This document shows, piece after piece, positions 1 to 5,834 of a stretch of DNA of 45,235 nucleotides (position 1 is its first letter; the number at the start of each line of letters is the position of its first letter). The notes under the pieces were generated by a model. It searched no databases, had not been told where the DNA came from, and was given only the letters and a program-made list of their open reading frames with translations. The position numbers and the translations under genes were made by a program. Location of the stretch: NCBI RefSeq assembly GCF_012933445.1, contig NZ_JABBNC010000055.1, positions 1 to 45,235 on the forward strand, written 5' to 3'. This DNA is from Actinoplanes sp. TBRC 11911. GTDB taxonomy: Bacteria > Actinomycetota > Actinomycetes > Mycobacteriales > Micromonosporaceae.

Positions 1-643
1 CACGAAACGCCGAGGAAACCGCGGGAACAAAAGCCACGAGAGAGGACGAAAGAAGCTCTACAATGGACCTCGGTCCCATATCGCGGGCTCGGTGACCACA
101 ATGCGGATGCCAATCCCACTCAACGGACTACGTCCCACATCATGGGCCTCTGGCGGCGGCCGACACCGGTTGAACCACGCCGGGTCCGCGGCCACCGCGC
201 AGCCGAGACCTCTAACGCGAAAGGTCTCTAGTGCTCGGTCGCGCCGAACGGAGCCACGCTGCTTCCTCCGGGAGATCGGCGAGGGTCAATGGCGTTCGCC
301 TCGCAGAGGAAGGCGGGCGGGCCGTCACGACATTCGTCAGCCGTGTGAGCTGACGAAACTCGATCCGGTTACCCCACGCCGATAGGGCACACGTCAGGAG
401 CGAGCCCGCCGTCACCAACAGGCTGTCGACGCCGCTTTCGAGCAGCCGGGAGCGTCTTTCGGTCGTTTGCTCTCACGCAAGCCCTCAACGGGGGTGGGCG
501 ACGCCCCGACGGCCCGGATGCCACCCAACCCACCTTCGAGCCGGGGAACATCAACAGTCCCCGAATGAGCGACAGCCCGTACCGCCCGCCCCGCTACGAC
601 CGCGGGCTTGTGACCTTGAAGTTTGTCTTGGCACTGGACGCGC
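1..643. other. Gene-free stretch downstream of dcd
   Basis: I find no convincing gene here. The open frames are short, overlap each other on both strands, lack good ribosome-binding sites and give Arg/Pro-rich translations typical of non-coding high-GC DNA. The only structure I noticed is an imperfect direct repeat: about 30 bases at 61-92 resemble 121-153 (both read CAAyGGAC, then a TCCCA block, then GGGC). dcd on the minus strand ends into this region. Confidence 0.5.
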
Positions 644-1222
644 CTAGGAGGTGGGCCAGATGCGGAAGTTTTGCCAGGAGCGGCTGGCCGTGGGGCCGCG
701 CTGGCCCTGATAGCGGGAGCCGTAGACGGCCGAACCGTACGGGTGCTCGGCCGGGCTGGACAGGCGGAAGATGCACAGCTGGCCGATCTTCATGCCGGGC
801 CAGAGCTTGATCGGGAGGTTGGCTACGTTGGACAGTTCGAGGGTGACGTGGCCGCTGAAGCCCGGGTCGATGAAGCCCGCGGTCGAGTGGGTGAGCAGGC
901 CCAGGCGGCCGAGGCTGCTCTTGCCCTCGAGGCGGCCGGCGAGCTGATCGCCCAGCGTGATCACCTCCAGGGTGGACGCCAACACGAACTCGCCCGGGTG
1001 CAGGACGAAGGCCTCACCCTCGGCGACCTCCACTTGTGACGTCAGGTCATCCTGCTGCTCGGCGGGGTCGATGTGCGTGTACAGATGGTTGTTGAACACG
1101 CGGAAGAACCGGTCCAGGCGCACGTCGATGCTGGACGGTTGCAGCAGGGCCGGCTCGAAAGGCTCCAGGGCGAGGTCGCCCGCCTTGATCTCTTGGACCA
1201 GGTCGCGGTCGGAGAGCAGCAT
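644..1222 (-). CDS. dcd: dCTP deaminase, probably the bifunctional dUMP-forming type
   Basis: This cytosolic enzyme makes dUMP for thymidylate synthesis. It deaminates dCTP and, in close actinobacterial relatives such as the mycobacterial enzyme, also hydrolyses the dUTP formed. The 192-residue protein has the family length and begins MLLSDRDL. The signature RLEGKSSLGR is at residues 97-106 and STAGFIDPGF at 113-122, followed by the WPGMKIGQLC block (141-150) and the C-terminal YGSRYQGQRGP lid. The frame stays open upstream, but homology starts exactly at this ATG. A TATGGT -10-like hexamer ends six bases before the ATG, so the transcript may be leaderless. A LexA-type palindrome lies 48 bases upstream. 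The function is secure; the bifunctional assignment is inferred from similarity to the mycobacterial sequence as I remember it. Confidence 0.95.
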   Translation of the reverse strand: MLLSDRDLVQEIKAGDLALEPFEPALLQPSSIDVRLDRFFRVFNNHLYTHIDPAEQQDDLTSQVEVAEGEAFVLHPGEFVLASTLEVITLGDQLAGRLEGKSSLGRLGLLTHSTAGFIDPGFSGHVTLELSNVANLPIKLWPGMKIGQLCIFRLSSPAEHPYGSAVYGSRYQGQRGPTASRSWQNFRIWPTS

Positions 1223-1269
1223 CGCAACACCATACCTACCTGCTGTTTCGGCGTGTTTCGGTGGGCGTG

Positions 1270-1285
1270 TCGAACATATGTTCGA
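1270..1285. promoter_or_regulatory. LexA/SOS box (perfect 16-bp palindrome)
   Basis: The sequence TCGAACATATGTTCGA is a perfect palindrome and matches the actinobacterial/Gram-positive LexA operator core (CGAAC-N4-GTTCG). It lies between the divergent dcd and PNPOx-like genes. It abuts the TAGACT -10-like hexamer (1286-1291) of the plus-strand gene and is 48 bases upstream of the dcd start. The match is seen directly; repression by LexA is inferred. Confidence 0.8.
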
Positions 1286-1297
1286 TAGACTCTCCCC
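1286..1297 (+). promoter_or_regulatory. -10 element of a probable leaderless promoter
   Basis: TAGACT at 1286-1291 is followed by six bases and then the ATG at 1298. This is the spacing expected if transcription starts on the A of the start codon. No good -35 is visible and no Shine-Dalgarno sequence precedes the ATG, which supports a leaderless mRNA. The LexA-type palindrome directly upstream would block it. Confidence 0.5.
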
Positions 1298-1798
1298 ATG
1301 GCTTCCTGGTCCGATTTCGTCGCCGCCGAGCCGTCGCTCGCGGCGGGCGTTCGTGCGCTGCTCCAGCAGTACGGTCCCGGCATGGGATACCTGGCCACGG
1401 TGCGTGCCGACGGCGGGCCGCGCGTGCACCCGGTGTCACCGGTCATCACCGACGACGGGCTGTATTGCTTCATCGTCAGCTCACCCAAGCGGCGCGACCT
1501 CGAGCGTGACGGACGCTACGCGCTGCACTCGTATCCACCAGAGGAGAACGACGACGAGGCCTATCTCACGGGCCGCGCCGTCCGGGTGACCGACGAAAGC
1601 GTGATCCGGCGCCTGGCCGGCGCGCTGCGGGCCTCACCCGACGTGGACTGGTGGCTCTACGAGCTTCTGATCGAGACCGCCACCCTGCGCCGGCACGGGC
1701 CGTCCGGCGCGTTACCGCTGGCAGCGGCCCCGGCGGTGATGCCGCGGGCGCGCACCTGGCGGGCCGGCTTATGCCGCCCTCTCGCGGCGGTGAGTTGA
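1298..1798 (+). CDS. Pyridoxamine 5'-phosphate oxidase-like flavin-binding protein
   Basis: The 166-residue protein has the split-barrel flavin-binding fold of the PNPOx-like family. Residues around 28-75 show the typical pattern GYLATVRADGGPRVHPVSPV, then a strand (LYCFIVSSPKRRDL) and a domain containing YALHSYPPEEND. Such proteins use FMN, F420 or haem, and the substrate cannot be told from sequence. The last 35 or so residues (after LLIETATL) are Ala/Pro/Arg-rich and do not look like the usual C-terminus, so a late frameshift or a diverged tail is possible. The gene starts 12 bases after a perfect SOS palindrome and appears leaderless, suggesting DNA-damage control. The family is fairly certain; the role is unknown. 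Confidence 0.8.
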   Translation: MASWSDFVAAEPSLAAGVRALLQQYGPGMGYLATVRADGGPRVHPVSPVITDDGLYCFIVSSPKRRDLERDGRYALHSYPPEENDDEAYLTGRAVRVTDESVIRRLAGALRASPDVDWWLYELLIETATLRRHGPSGALPLAAAPAVMPRARTWRAGLCRPLAAVS

Positions 1799-1834
1799 GC
1801 ACGGGCGGTGGAGCCGAGACGGGCGGTCATCAGG

Positions 1835-1840
1835 TACAGT
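1835..1840 (+). promoter_or_regulatory. -10 box of the tRNA-Gly promoter
   Basis: TACAGT sits 11 bases before the first base of the tRNA, a normal distance for a tRNA promoter. I see no clear -35 hexamer at 16-18 bases upstream. Confidence 0.4.
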
Positions 1841-1850
1841 GATGGCCGCT

Positions 1851-1921
1851 GCGGGTGTAGTTCAATGGCAGAACATCAGCTTCCCAAGCTGACAGTGCGG
1901 GTTCGATTCCCGTCACCCGCT
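1851..1921 (+). tRNA. tRNA-Gly (anticodon CCC)
   Basis: The 71-base sequence folds as a standard tRNA. The acceptor arm is GCGGGTG/CACCCGC with discriminator T, the D arm contains AGTTCAATGGCAGAA, and the anticodon stem is TCAGC/GCTGA. The anticodon loop TTCCCAA gives CCC, which reads GGG glycine codons. The T arm is GCGGG-TTCGATT-CCCGT. No CCA end is encoded, as usual in actinobacteria. No integrase or duplicated 3' end is nearby, so it is not visibly used as an attachment site. Confidence 0.97.
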
Positions 1922-1924
1922 CGT

Positions 1925-1970
1925 CGGAGGAGGCCTGTGTCCGCAAAATGCGCGGACCTGGCCTCCTCGC
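1925..1970 (+). terminator. Hairpin terminator after tRNA-Gly
   Basis: Just after the tRNA, GGAGGAGGCC pairs with GGCCTCCTC, with an inner GTCCGC/GCGGAC stem around a short loop. It is followed by a modest T-rich run (ATTTCTT). It most likely ends the tRNA transcript. Confidence 0.7.
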
Positions 1971-2017
1971 CATTTCTTCCTGGGGGCCGAGCCCCCAGAC
2001 CCCGCGGTGCGGTGGGC

Positions 2018-2242
2018 GCGCTTAGTGCGGCATGGTCCCGCGTTCTGTGTGCCTCGGATCGCAGTGCGGTGGGGGCGCTTGGTGCGGCGTGGGCCCGCGT
2101 TTTGTGTGCCTGGGGTCGCGGTGTGGTGGGGCGCTTGGTGTGGCGTGGGCCCGCGTTTTGTGTGCCTGGGGTCGCGGTGTGGTGGGGCGCTTGGTGCGGC
2201 GTGGTCTCGCGTTCTGTGTGCCTGGGGTCGCGGTGTGGTGGG
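2018..2242. repeat. Tandem array of a 56-bp GC-rich repeat, four copies
   Basis: Four head-to-tail copies start at the GCGCTT motif at 2018, 2075, 2131 and 2187 (first unit 57 bp, the others 56 bp). Copies 2-4 are almost identical and copy 1 is more diverged. The unit contains GTGTGCCTGGGGTCGCGG. The period is not a multiple of three and the array ends five bases beyond the stop codon of the convergent acetyltransferase gene, so it is intergenic. It resembles a minisatellite of the VNTR/MIRU kind. There are no spacers as in CRISPR. Confidence 0.9.
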
Positions 2243-2246
2243 CGCG

Positions 2247-2705
2247 TCACTCTGGGTGCCAGCGCAGCCATGCGTGGTCTGGCTCGAAGCCGGCGCGCTG
2301 GTAGAACGGGATCGCCTGGGTGCTGGAGTGCACTGTCACGTGTTCTAGGTTCAGCGTGTGCGCTTCCGTCGGCAGCGCGTTGAGCAGCGCCGCGCCGATG
2401 CTGCCGTTGCGCAGGTCGGGGGTGACGACGACGGACTGGACGTCCCCGAAAAGGCGGCTTCGGGCTATCGGGGTGGGCACCCGTTCGGCGATCATCAGCC
2501 ACGCCATGCCGACGACGCGTGCGTCCAGCTCGGCGAGAAATGCCAGGTGGGTCTGCTGATGGTCGGTTAGCCAGGTCGAGAGCAGTTTCCCGTACGCCGC
2601 CCCATCCGTCCCGCCGTATCCTCGCTCGTCGATCAGTTGCCGCCAGCGGAGTTCCGCCAATGCGGGCGCGTCGGACGCGGTGGCCCTTCGCACAGTCACC
2701 GTCAT
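2247..2705 (-). CDS. GNAT-family N-acetyltransferase
   Basis: The 152-residue protein matches a single GNAT fold that transfers an acyl group from acyl-CoA to an unknown amine. The start MTVTVRRAT is typical for the family. The strand-4/P-loop region is near residues 92-110 (VVVTPDLRNGSIGAALL), close to the Q/R-x-x-G-x-G/A CoA-binding signature. The C-terminal FYQRAGFEPD block is a GNAT hallmark. An in-frame upstream extension exists, but it is low-quality sequence and the ATG at 2705 fits the fold. The substrate cannot be predicted. The stop lies next to the 56-bp repeat array. Confidence 0.85.
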   Translation of the reverse strand: MTVTVRRATASDAPALAELRWRQLIDERGYGGTDGAAYGKLLSTWLTDHQQTHLAFLAELDARVVGMAWLMIAERVPTPIARSRLFGDVQSVVVTPDLRNGSIGAALLNALPTEAHTLNLEHVTVHSSTQAIPFYQRAGFEPDHAWLRWHPE

Positions 2706-2858
2706 CGCGGTTCGGACCGCGATGACGGCGGCTCGCAGGTTTGTGGCTTTCGTGACGTTCGGGGCCGCCCCGTCATAACGTGTATCCCCTGGTCCACAGT
2801 CGCCAATGCTTGCCCGGCGCAAGTTAGCACCGCCGATCCGGCCCTTGCTGGTGCTGTC

Positions 2859-3350
2859 TCAGGCTCGGGCCGTGTGGCGGGACGTCAGGTGCATCGAGCC
2901 CGGCTCTGTCTCGGACCACGGGGCGTCCGTGCTGTGGATGGCCAGGCCCGAGGTTTTCAGGGCTATCTGCTGGCCGTCCCACTCGGAATCGGGGATCAGG
3001 AGTAGGGACACCTCGGACACCGTGGGGTTGTGGCCGATCAGCAGGACTGTTTGGACCTCGGCAGGGACCGCCCGCAGCAGGTCGAAAACCTCGGTACGGC
3101 CACCGTCGTACAGGGACTGCTCGAAGCGCACCTCGGGGGAGCCCAACGCTTGACCCACCCCTGCCCAGGTCTCGCGGGTGCGGACTGCGGGGGAGCAGAA
3201 GACCAGGTCGGGGTGGATTTGAGTGGCGTTCAGCCAGGTGCCCGCGGCGACGGCGTCTTCGGTGCCCCTTGTCGTCAAGCGACGGTCGAAGTCGGAGCCT
3301 GACTCGGGATGTTCGGCCTTGGCGTGCCGGAGGAGAACCAGGGTGCGCAT
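2859..3350 (-). CDS. SixA-like histidine phosphatase family protein
   Basis: This 163-residue protein belongs to the histidine phosphatase (phosphoglycerate mutase-like) superfamily, SixA branch. SixA removes phosphate from phosphohistidine in phosphorelay proteins. The catalytic RHG-type motif is LLRHAKAE, with the nucleophile His at residue 9. It is followed by DFDRRLTTRG, the FCSPAVRTRET block and the second catalytic GHNPT motif. The chosen ATG gives the usual N-terminus MRTLVLLRHAKA. The physiological substrate is unknown. Confidence 0.87.
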   Translation of the reverse strand: MRTLVLLRHAKAEHPESGSDFDRRLTTRGTEDAVAAGTWLNATQIHPDLVFCSPAVRTRETWAGVGQALGSPEVRFEQSLYDGGRTEVFDLLRAVPAEVQTVLLIGHNPTVSEVSLLLIPDSEWDGQQIALKTSGLAIHSTDAPWSETEPGSMHLTSRHTARA

Positions 3351-3440
3351 GAAGTCAGCTTGCCTGATTGAGAAGCGCGACGTCTGGGTAACTCCCGGTA
3401 CGAAGCATTGACTTCTGTGAGGACCAAGGAGGACTCCGCG

Positions 3441-3731
3441 ATGGGTCTCGGAGGAAGCATCTTTCTTCTGGTGATAGGTGCGATCCTGGCGTTCGCCGTC
3501 AACGCGGACATCAGCGGGCTCGACATCAACATCATTGGATGGATCCTGATGGCGGCCGGTCTGGTGGGTCTGATCGTCACGCTGTGGTATTGGAACAGCC
3601 GCCGCCGCACGGTCGTCACCCGGCAGACGAATCAGCCGGTCGACGGGGTTCCGGCTCGGCCCGCCCAGTACAGCGAGTACCGGGAGACCCGGCGCGACGA
3701 CGTTCCGCCGCCACCGCCGCCCGGTTACTGA
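3441..3731 (+). CDS. Small two-helix membrane protein, DUF6458-like
   Basis: The 96-residue protein begins MGLGGSIFLL, with AAGGAGGA at 3425-3432 giving an excellent ribosome-binding site for this ATG. Two hydrophobic helices (about 5-25 and 32-54) are separated by a short polar turn containing NADISGLDINIIG. They are followed by WYWNSRRRT and a hydrophilic tail ending in a run of seven prolines, Gly-Tyr. This pattern matches a conserved actinobacterial family of unknown function (DUF6458). Positive residues after helix 2 suggest that both ends are cytoplasmic. It is monocistronic, ahead of a strong terminator. Confidence 0.85.
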   Translation: MGLGGSIFLLVIGAILAFAVNADISGLDINIIGWILMAAGLVGLIVTLWYWNSRRRTVVTRQTNQPVDGVPARPAQYSEYRETRRDDVPPPPPPGY

Positions 3732-3743
3732 TCTCACAAGCTC

Positions 3744-3787
3744 GCGGCGCCGGCAGTCTCCCTCCCCCTAGGGACTGCCGGCGCCGC
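3744..3787. terminator. Bidirectional hairpin terminator
   Basis: A perfect 15-bp inverted repeat (GCGGCGCCGGCAGTC and its complement, with a 14-base loop) sits between the convergent DUF6458-like and SDR genes, 12 bases past one stop and 9 bases from the other. It lacks a long T run, as is common in actinobacteria. Confidence 0.8.
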
Positions 3788-3795
3788 GCTGTGTG

Positions 3796-4632
3796 TCAGA
3801 GGCTGGCCTTGACCGCCTCGGCGAGCGGGGTCGCGGGGCGGCCCAGCAGCGCCTCGAGGTCGGCGAGCGGGACGTGCAGAGCGCCCTGGGAGGCGGCCCG
3901 GTCGGCGTCCGCGTAGATCTCCGCCACCTCGACGGGCAGGCCCACACTCACCAGGAACTCGACGTACTTGTCCACCGGCATGTCGGTGTAGGTGACCGTG
4001 TTGCCGGACTGGCGCGAGATCTCGGCGGCCAGCTCCTTCAACGTAAACGGGGCCCCGCCCAGCTCGTACACCTTGCCCTCGTGCCCGGAGCCGGCCAGCA
4101 CCGACGCGGCGGCCTCGGCGTAGTCGGCGCGCGGCGCGCCGGAGACGAGCCCGTCGCCGATCGCGCCGAACAGGCCGCCGTGCTCGACCGCCTGGGCCGG
4201 GTTGTAGACCTCGACGTACCAGGAGTTGCGCAGAATGACGTGCGGCAATCCGGAATCGGCGAGCATGCGCTCGGTGGCGCGGTGCTCCGCTGCCAGCTTC
4301 ATGTCGGTGGTGTCGGCCCGGGGCGCGCTCGTGTAGACGACCAGCCCGACCCCGGCCGCCTTGGCCGCGTCGACCACGTTGCGGTGCTGCGGAATGCGCT
4401 TGCCGACCTCACTGCCGGAGATGAACAACAGCTTGTCGGCGCCGGCAAATGCCTTCTCCAAGGCTTCCCGATCCTCGTACGCGGCCTGCCTGACCGTCAC
4501 GCCGAGCCCGTCGAGCTTCTCCACCTGACGGCCGACGCCGATGATGTCGGATGCCGGGATACCCCTTGCCTTCAGGGACTCGATGACGACGCGGCCGAAG
4601 TGCCCGGTGGCGCCCGTGATGGCGATGGTCAT
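3796..4632 (-). CDS. NmrA/QOR2-like NAD(P)-binding oxidoreductase (atypical SDR)
   Basis: The 278-residue protein has an N-terminal Rossmann motif (MTIAITGATGHFGR, glycines near residues 7-13). It also has family blocks LLFISGSEVGKR, the YTSAPRADTT loop, and RNSWYVEVYNPA where the classical catalytic Tyr-x3-Lys is not obvious. This is the pattern of NmrA-like and quinone oxidoreductase 2 (QorB) proteins, which reduce quinones with NAD(P)H. AGGAGG lies just upstream of the ATG and makes this start certain. It is divergent from an HxlR-family regulator. The same pairing is known for redox-sensing QorR and qor2 in Corynebacterium, so a role in quinone or electrophile detoxification is likely. 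Confidence 0.85.
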   Translation of the reverse strand: MTIAITGATGHFGRVVIESLKARGIPASDIIGVGRQVEKLDGLGVTVRQAAYEDREALEKAFAGADKLLFISGSEVGKRIPQHRNVVDAAKAAGVGLVVYTSAPRADTTDMKLAAEHRATERMLADSGLPHVILRNSWYVEVYNPAQAVEHGGLFGAIGDGLVSGAPRADYAEAAASVLAGSGHEGKVYELGGAPFTLKELAAEISRQSGNTVTYTDMPVDKYVEFLVSVGLPVEVAEIYADADRAASQGALHVPLADLEALLGRPATPLAEAVKASL

Positions 4633-4711
4633 GATGACCTCCTGGGAGTGGTTGCTCAGTGCATCAACTGCCAACTACCCGGTTAGCCGGTCACTTCCCA
4701 GGAGATACAGG

Positions 4712-4725
4712 GCACTTTGAAGTGC
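4712..4725. promoter_or_regulatory. Candidate operator for the HxlR regulator
   Basis: GCACTT-TG-AAGTGC is an inverted repeat with perfect 6-bp arms in the interval between the SDR gene and the hxlR-like gene. HxlR-family dimers bind short inverted repeats of this size. A second, longer symmetry is present: CCTGGGAGTG at about 4641-4650 is mirrored by CACTTCCCAGG at 4692-4702. Confidence 0.4.
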
Positions 4726-4752
4726 TGTACGCACCTGAGGGATAGTGTCCTG

Positions 4753-5124
4753 GTGGATTTCAACGCCTACGACAGGAACTGCCCGAGCCGCCAGCTTCTG
4801 GACCGCATCGGCGATACGTGGAGCGTGCTGATCGTCGTGCTGCTGGCCCAGCGCCCGCACCGCTACACCGAGCTGGCGAACACGATCCAGGGGATCAGCC
4901 CGAAGATGCTGACCCAGACGTTGCGCGGGCTGGAGCGGGACGGGCTGATCACCCGCACGGTGCACGCGGTCGTGCCGCCCCGGGTCGACTACGCCCTCAC
5001 CGATCTCGGCCGCAGCCTCAACGTGCTGGTCGCCGAGCTGGAGAAATGGGCCGAGTTGCACATCACGGACGTTTTGGAGGCTCGGGCGACATACGACGCG
5101 CGGGGCGAAAAAGAAGTCGTCTAG
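4753..5124 (+). CDS. HxlR-family (DUF24) winged-helix regulator, QorR-like
   Basis: The protein starts MDFNAYDRNCPSRQLLDRIGD with the chosen GTG (123 residues). Cys10 occupies the position of the redox-sensing cysteine of QorR/YodB/HypR regulators. The winged helix follows: YTELANTIQGISPKMLTQTLRGL is the recognition region and DYALTDLGRSL the wing and dimer helix. It is divergent from a QOR2-like oxidoreductase gene that it probably represses until oxidised by quinones. An alternative in-frame TTG at 4717 would add 12 residues (MKCCTHLRDSVL), with an AGGAGA 12 bases upstream; I prefer the GTG because family members begin there. Its TAG stop shares the tetranucleotide CTAG with the stop of the convergent gene. 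Confidence 0.87.
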   Translation: MDFNAYDRNCPSRQLLDRIGDTWSVLIVVLLAQRPHRYTELANTIQGISPKMLTQTLRGLERDGLITRTVHAVVPPRVDYALTDLGRSLNVLVAELEKWAELHITDVLEARATYDARGEKEVV

Positions 5125-5798
5125 GCGTACAGGGCGAAATAGACCGCTATGTGGTGGCAGATCGCTGCGACCAGGGTGCATGCGTGGAAGAACTCGTGGT
5201 GGCCGAAGACGGCCGGCCACGGGTTGGGGCGGCGCATCGCGTAGAAGACGGCGCCGACGCTGTAGATGACGCCGCCGGTCGCGAGCAGGACCAGGCAGGC
5301 GACGCCGCCGCGGTGCATCACGTCCGGCAAGATCGCGACGGCTCCCCAGCCCAGGGCCAGGTAGAGAGGGGCGCTGGCCCAGCGCGGCAGATGCGGCCAG
5401 ACCGTCTTCAGCGCCACCCCGCCCAGCGCGCCACCCCAGATGAGCGACAGCATCAGCGTCGCCTTTCCCGGCGGGAGCAACAAAACGCAGAACGGCGTGT
5501 ACGTTCCGGCGATGAAGATGAAGATCATCGAGTGGTCCATGCGGCGCATGATCTGGTAGCCGCGTTCGCTCCAGACCCGCCGGTGGTACAGCGCGCTGGT
5601 GCCGAACAGCCCGCACACGGTGATGCTGTAGATCAGGGTGCTGAAGAACGGCTTCCAGCCTGGCCGGCTCAGCGCGATCGAGCAGAGCACGATGCCGCAC
5701 GCGATGGCGACGAAGAACGCGAATTGATGAAGCCGGCCTCGTAACCTCGGTTTACCGAGATCGGCCGGCTTCATCCGGAACGGTGCGGCGGTCGTCAC
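5121..5798 (-). CDS. trhA: TrhA/hemolysin III (PAQR superfamily) membrane protein
   Basis: The 225-residue protein has seven predicted membrane helices and the PAQR metal-site motifs. These are the Ser and His of the GTSALYHR block near residues 64-72, the Asp of MRRMDHSMIFIFIAGTYTP, and the C-terminal pair of His in FGHHEFFHA with another in CHHIAVY. Members affect membrane energetics and lipid homeostasis, and the older name hemolysin III should not be read as toxin evidence. The start could be the GTG at 5798 or the ATG at 5774; the extra eight residues are neutral. It lies 36 bases downstream of the thioredoxin-NHL gene on the same strand. Confidence 0.9.
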   Translation of the reverse strand: MTTAAPFRMKPADLGKPRLRGRLHQFAFFVAIACGIVLCSIALSRPGWKPFFSTLIYSITVCGLFGTSALYHRRVWSERGYQIMRRMDHSMIFIFIAGTYTPFCVLLLPPGKATLMLSLIWGGALGGVALKTVWPHLPRWASAPLYLALGWGAVAILPDVMHRGGVACLVLLATGGVIYSVGAVFYAMRRPNPWPAVFGHHEFFHACTLVAAICHHIAVYFALYA

Positions 5799-5834
5799 TC
5801 TTTTAGGTTACGACACCGTAGGTTCCTGGCCCGA

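Noticed and set aside
565..1039. Plus-strand frames opposite the end of dcd
   Set aside because: They overlap the conserved dcd coding region in antisense and have no recognisable protein features.
1851..1921. tRNA-Gly as an integration site for a mobile element
   Set aside because: No integrase, no repeated tRNA 3' end and no change in gene content are visible on either side.
2018..2242. Possible CRISPR array
   Set aside because: The 56-bp units are directly adjacent with no variable spacers, and no cas gene is present.
2007..2348. Cys/Trp/Val-rich frames across the 56-bp repeats
   Set aside because: The period is not a multiple of three, so all frames are open by composition; there is no start signal and the translation is simply the repeat.
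5121..5798. Hemolysin toxin
   Set aside because: The family name is historical; the protein is a PAQR/TrhA membrane protein with metal-site residues and no evidence of secretion or toxicity.
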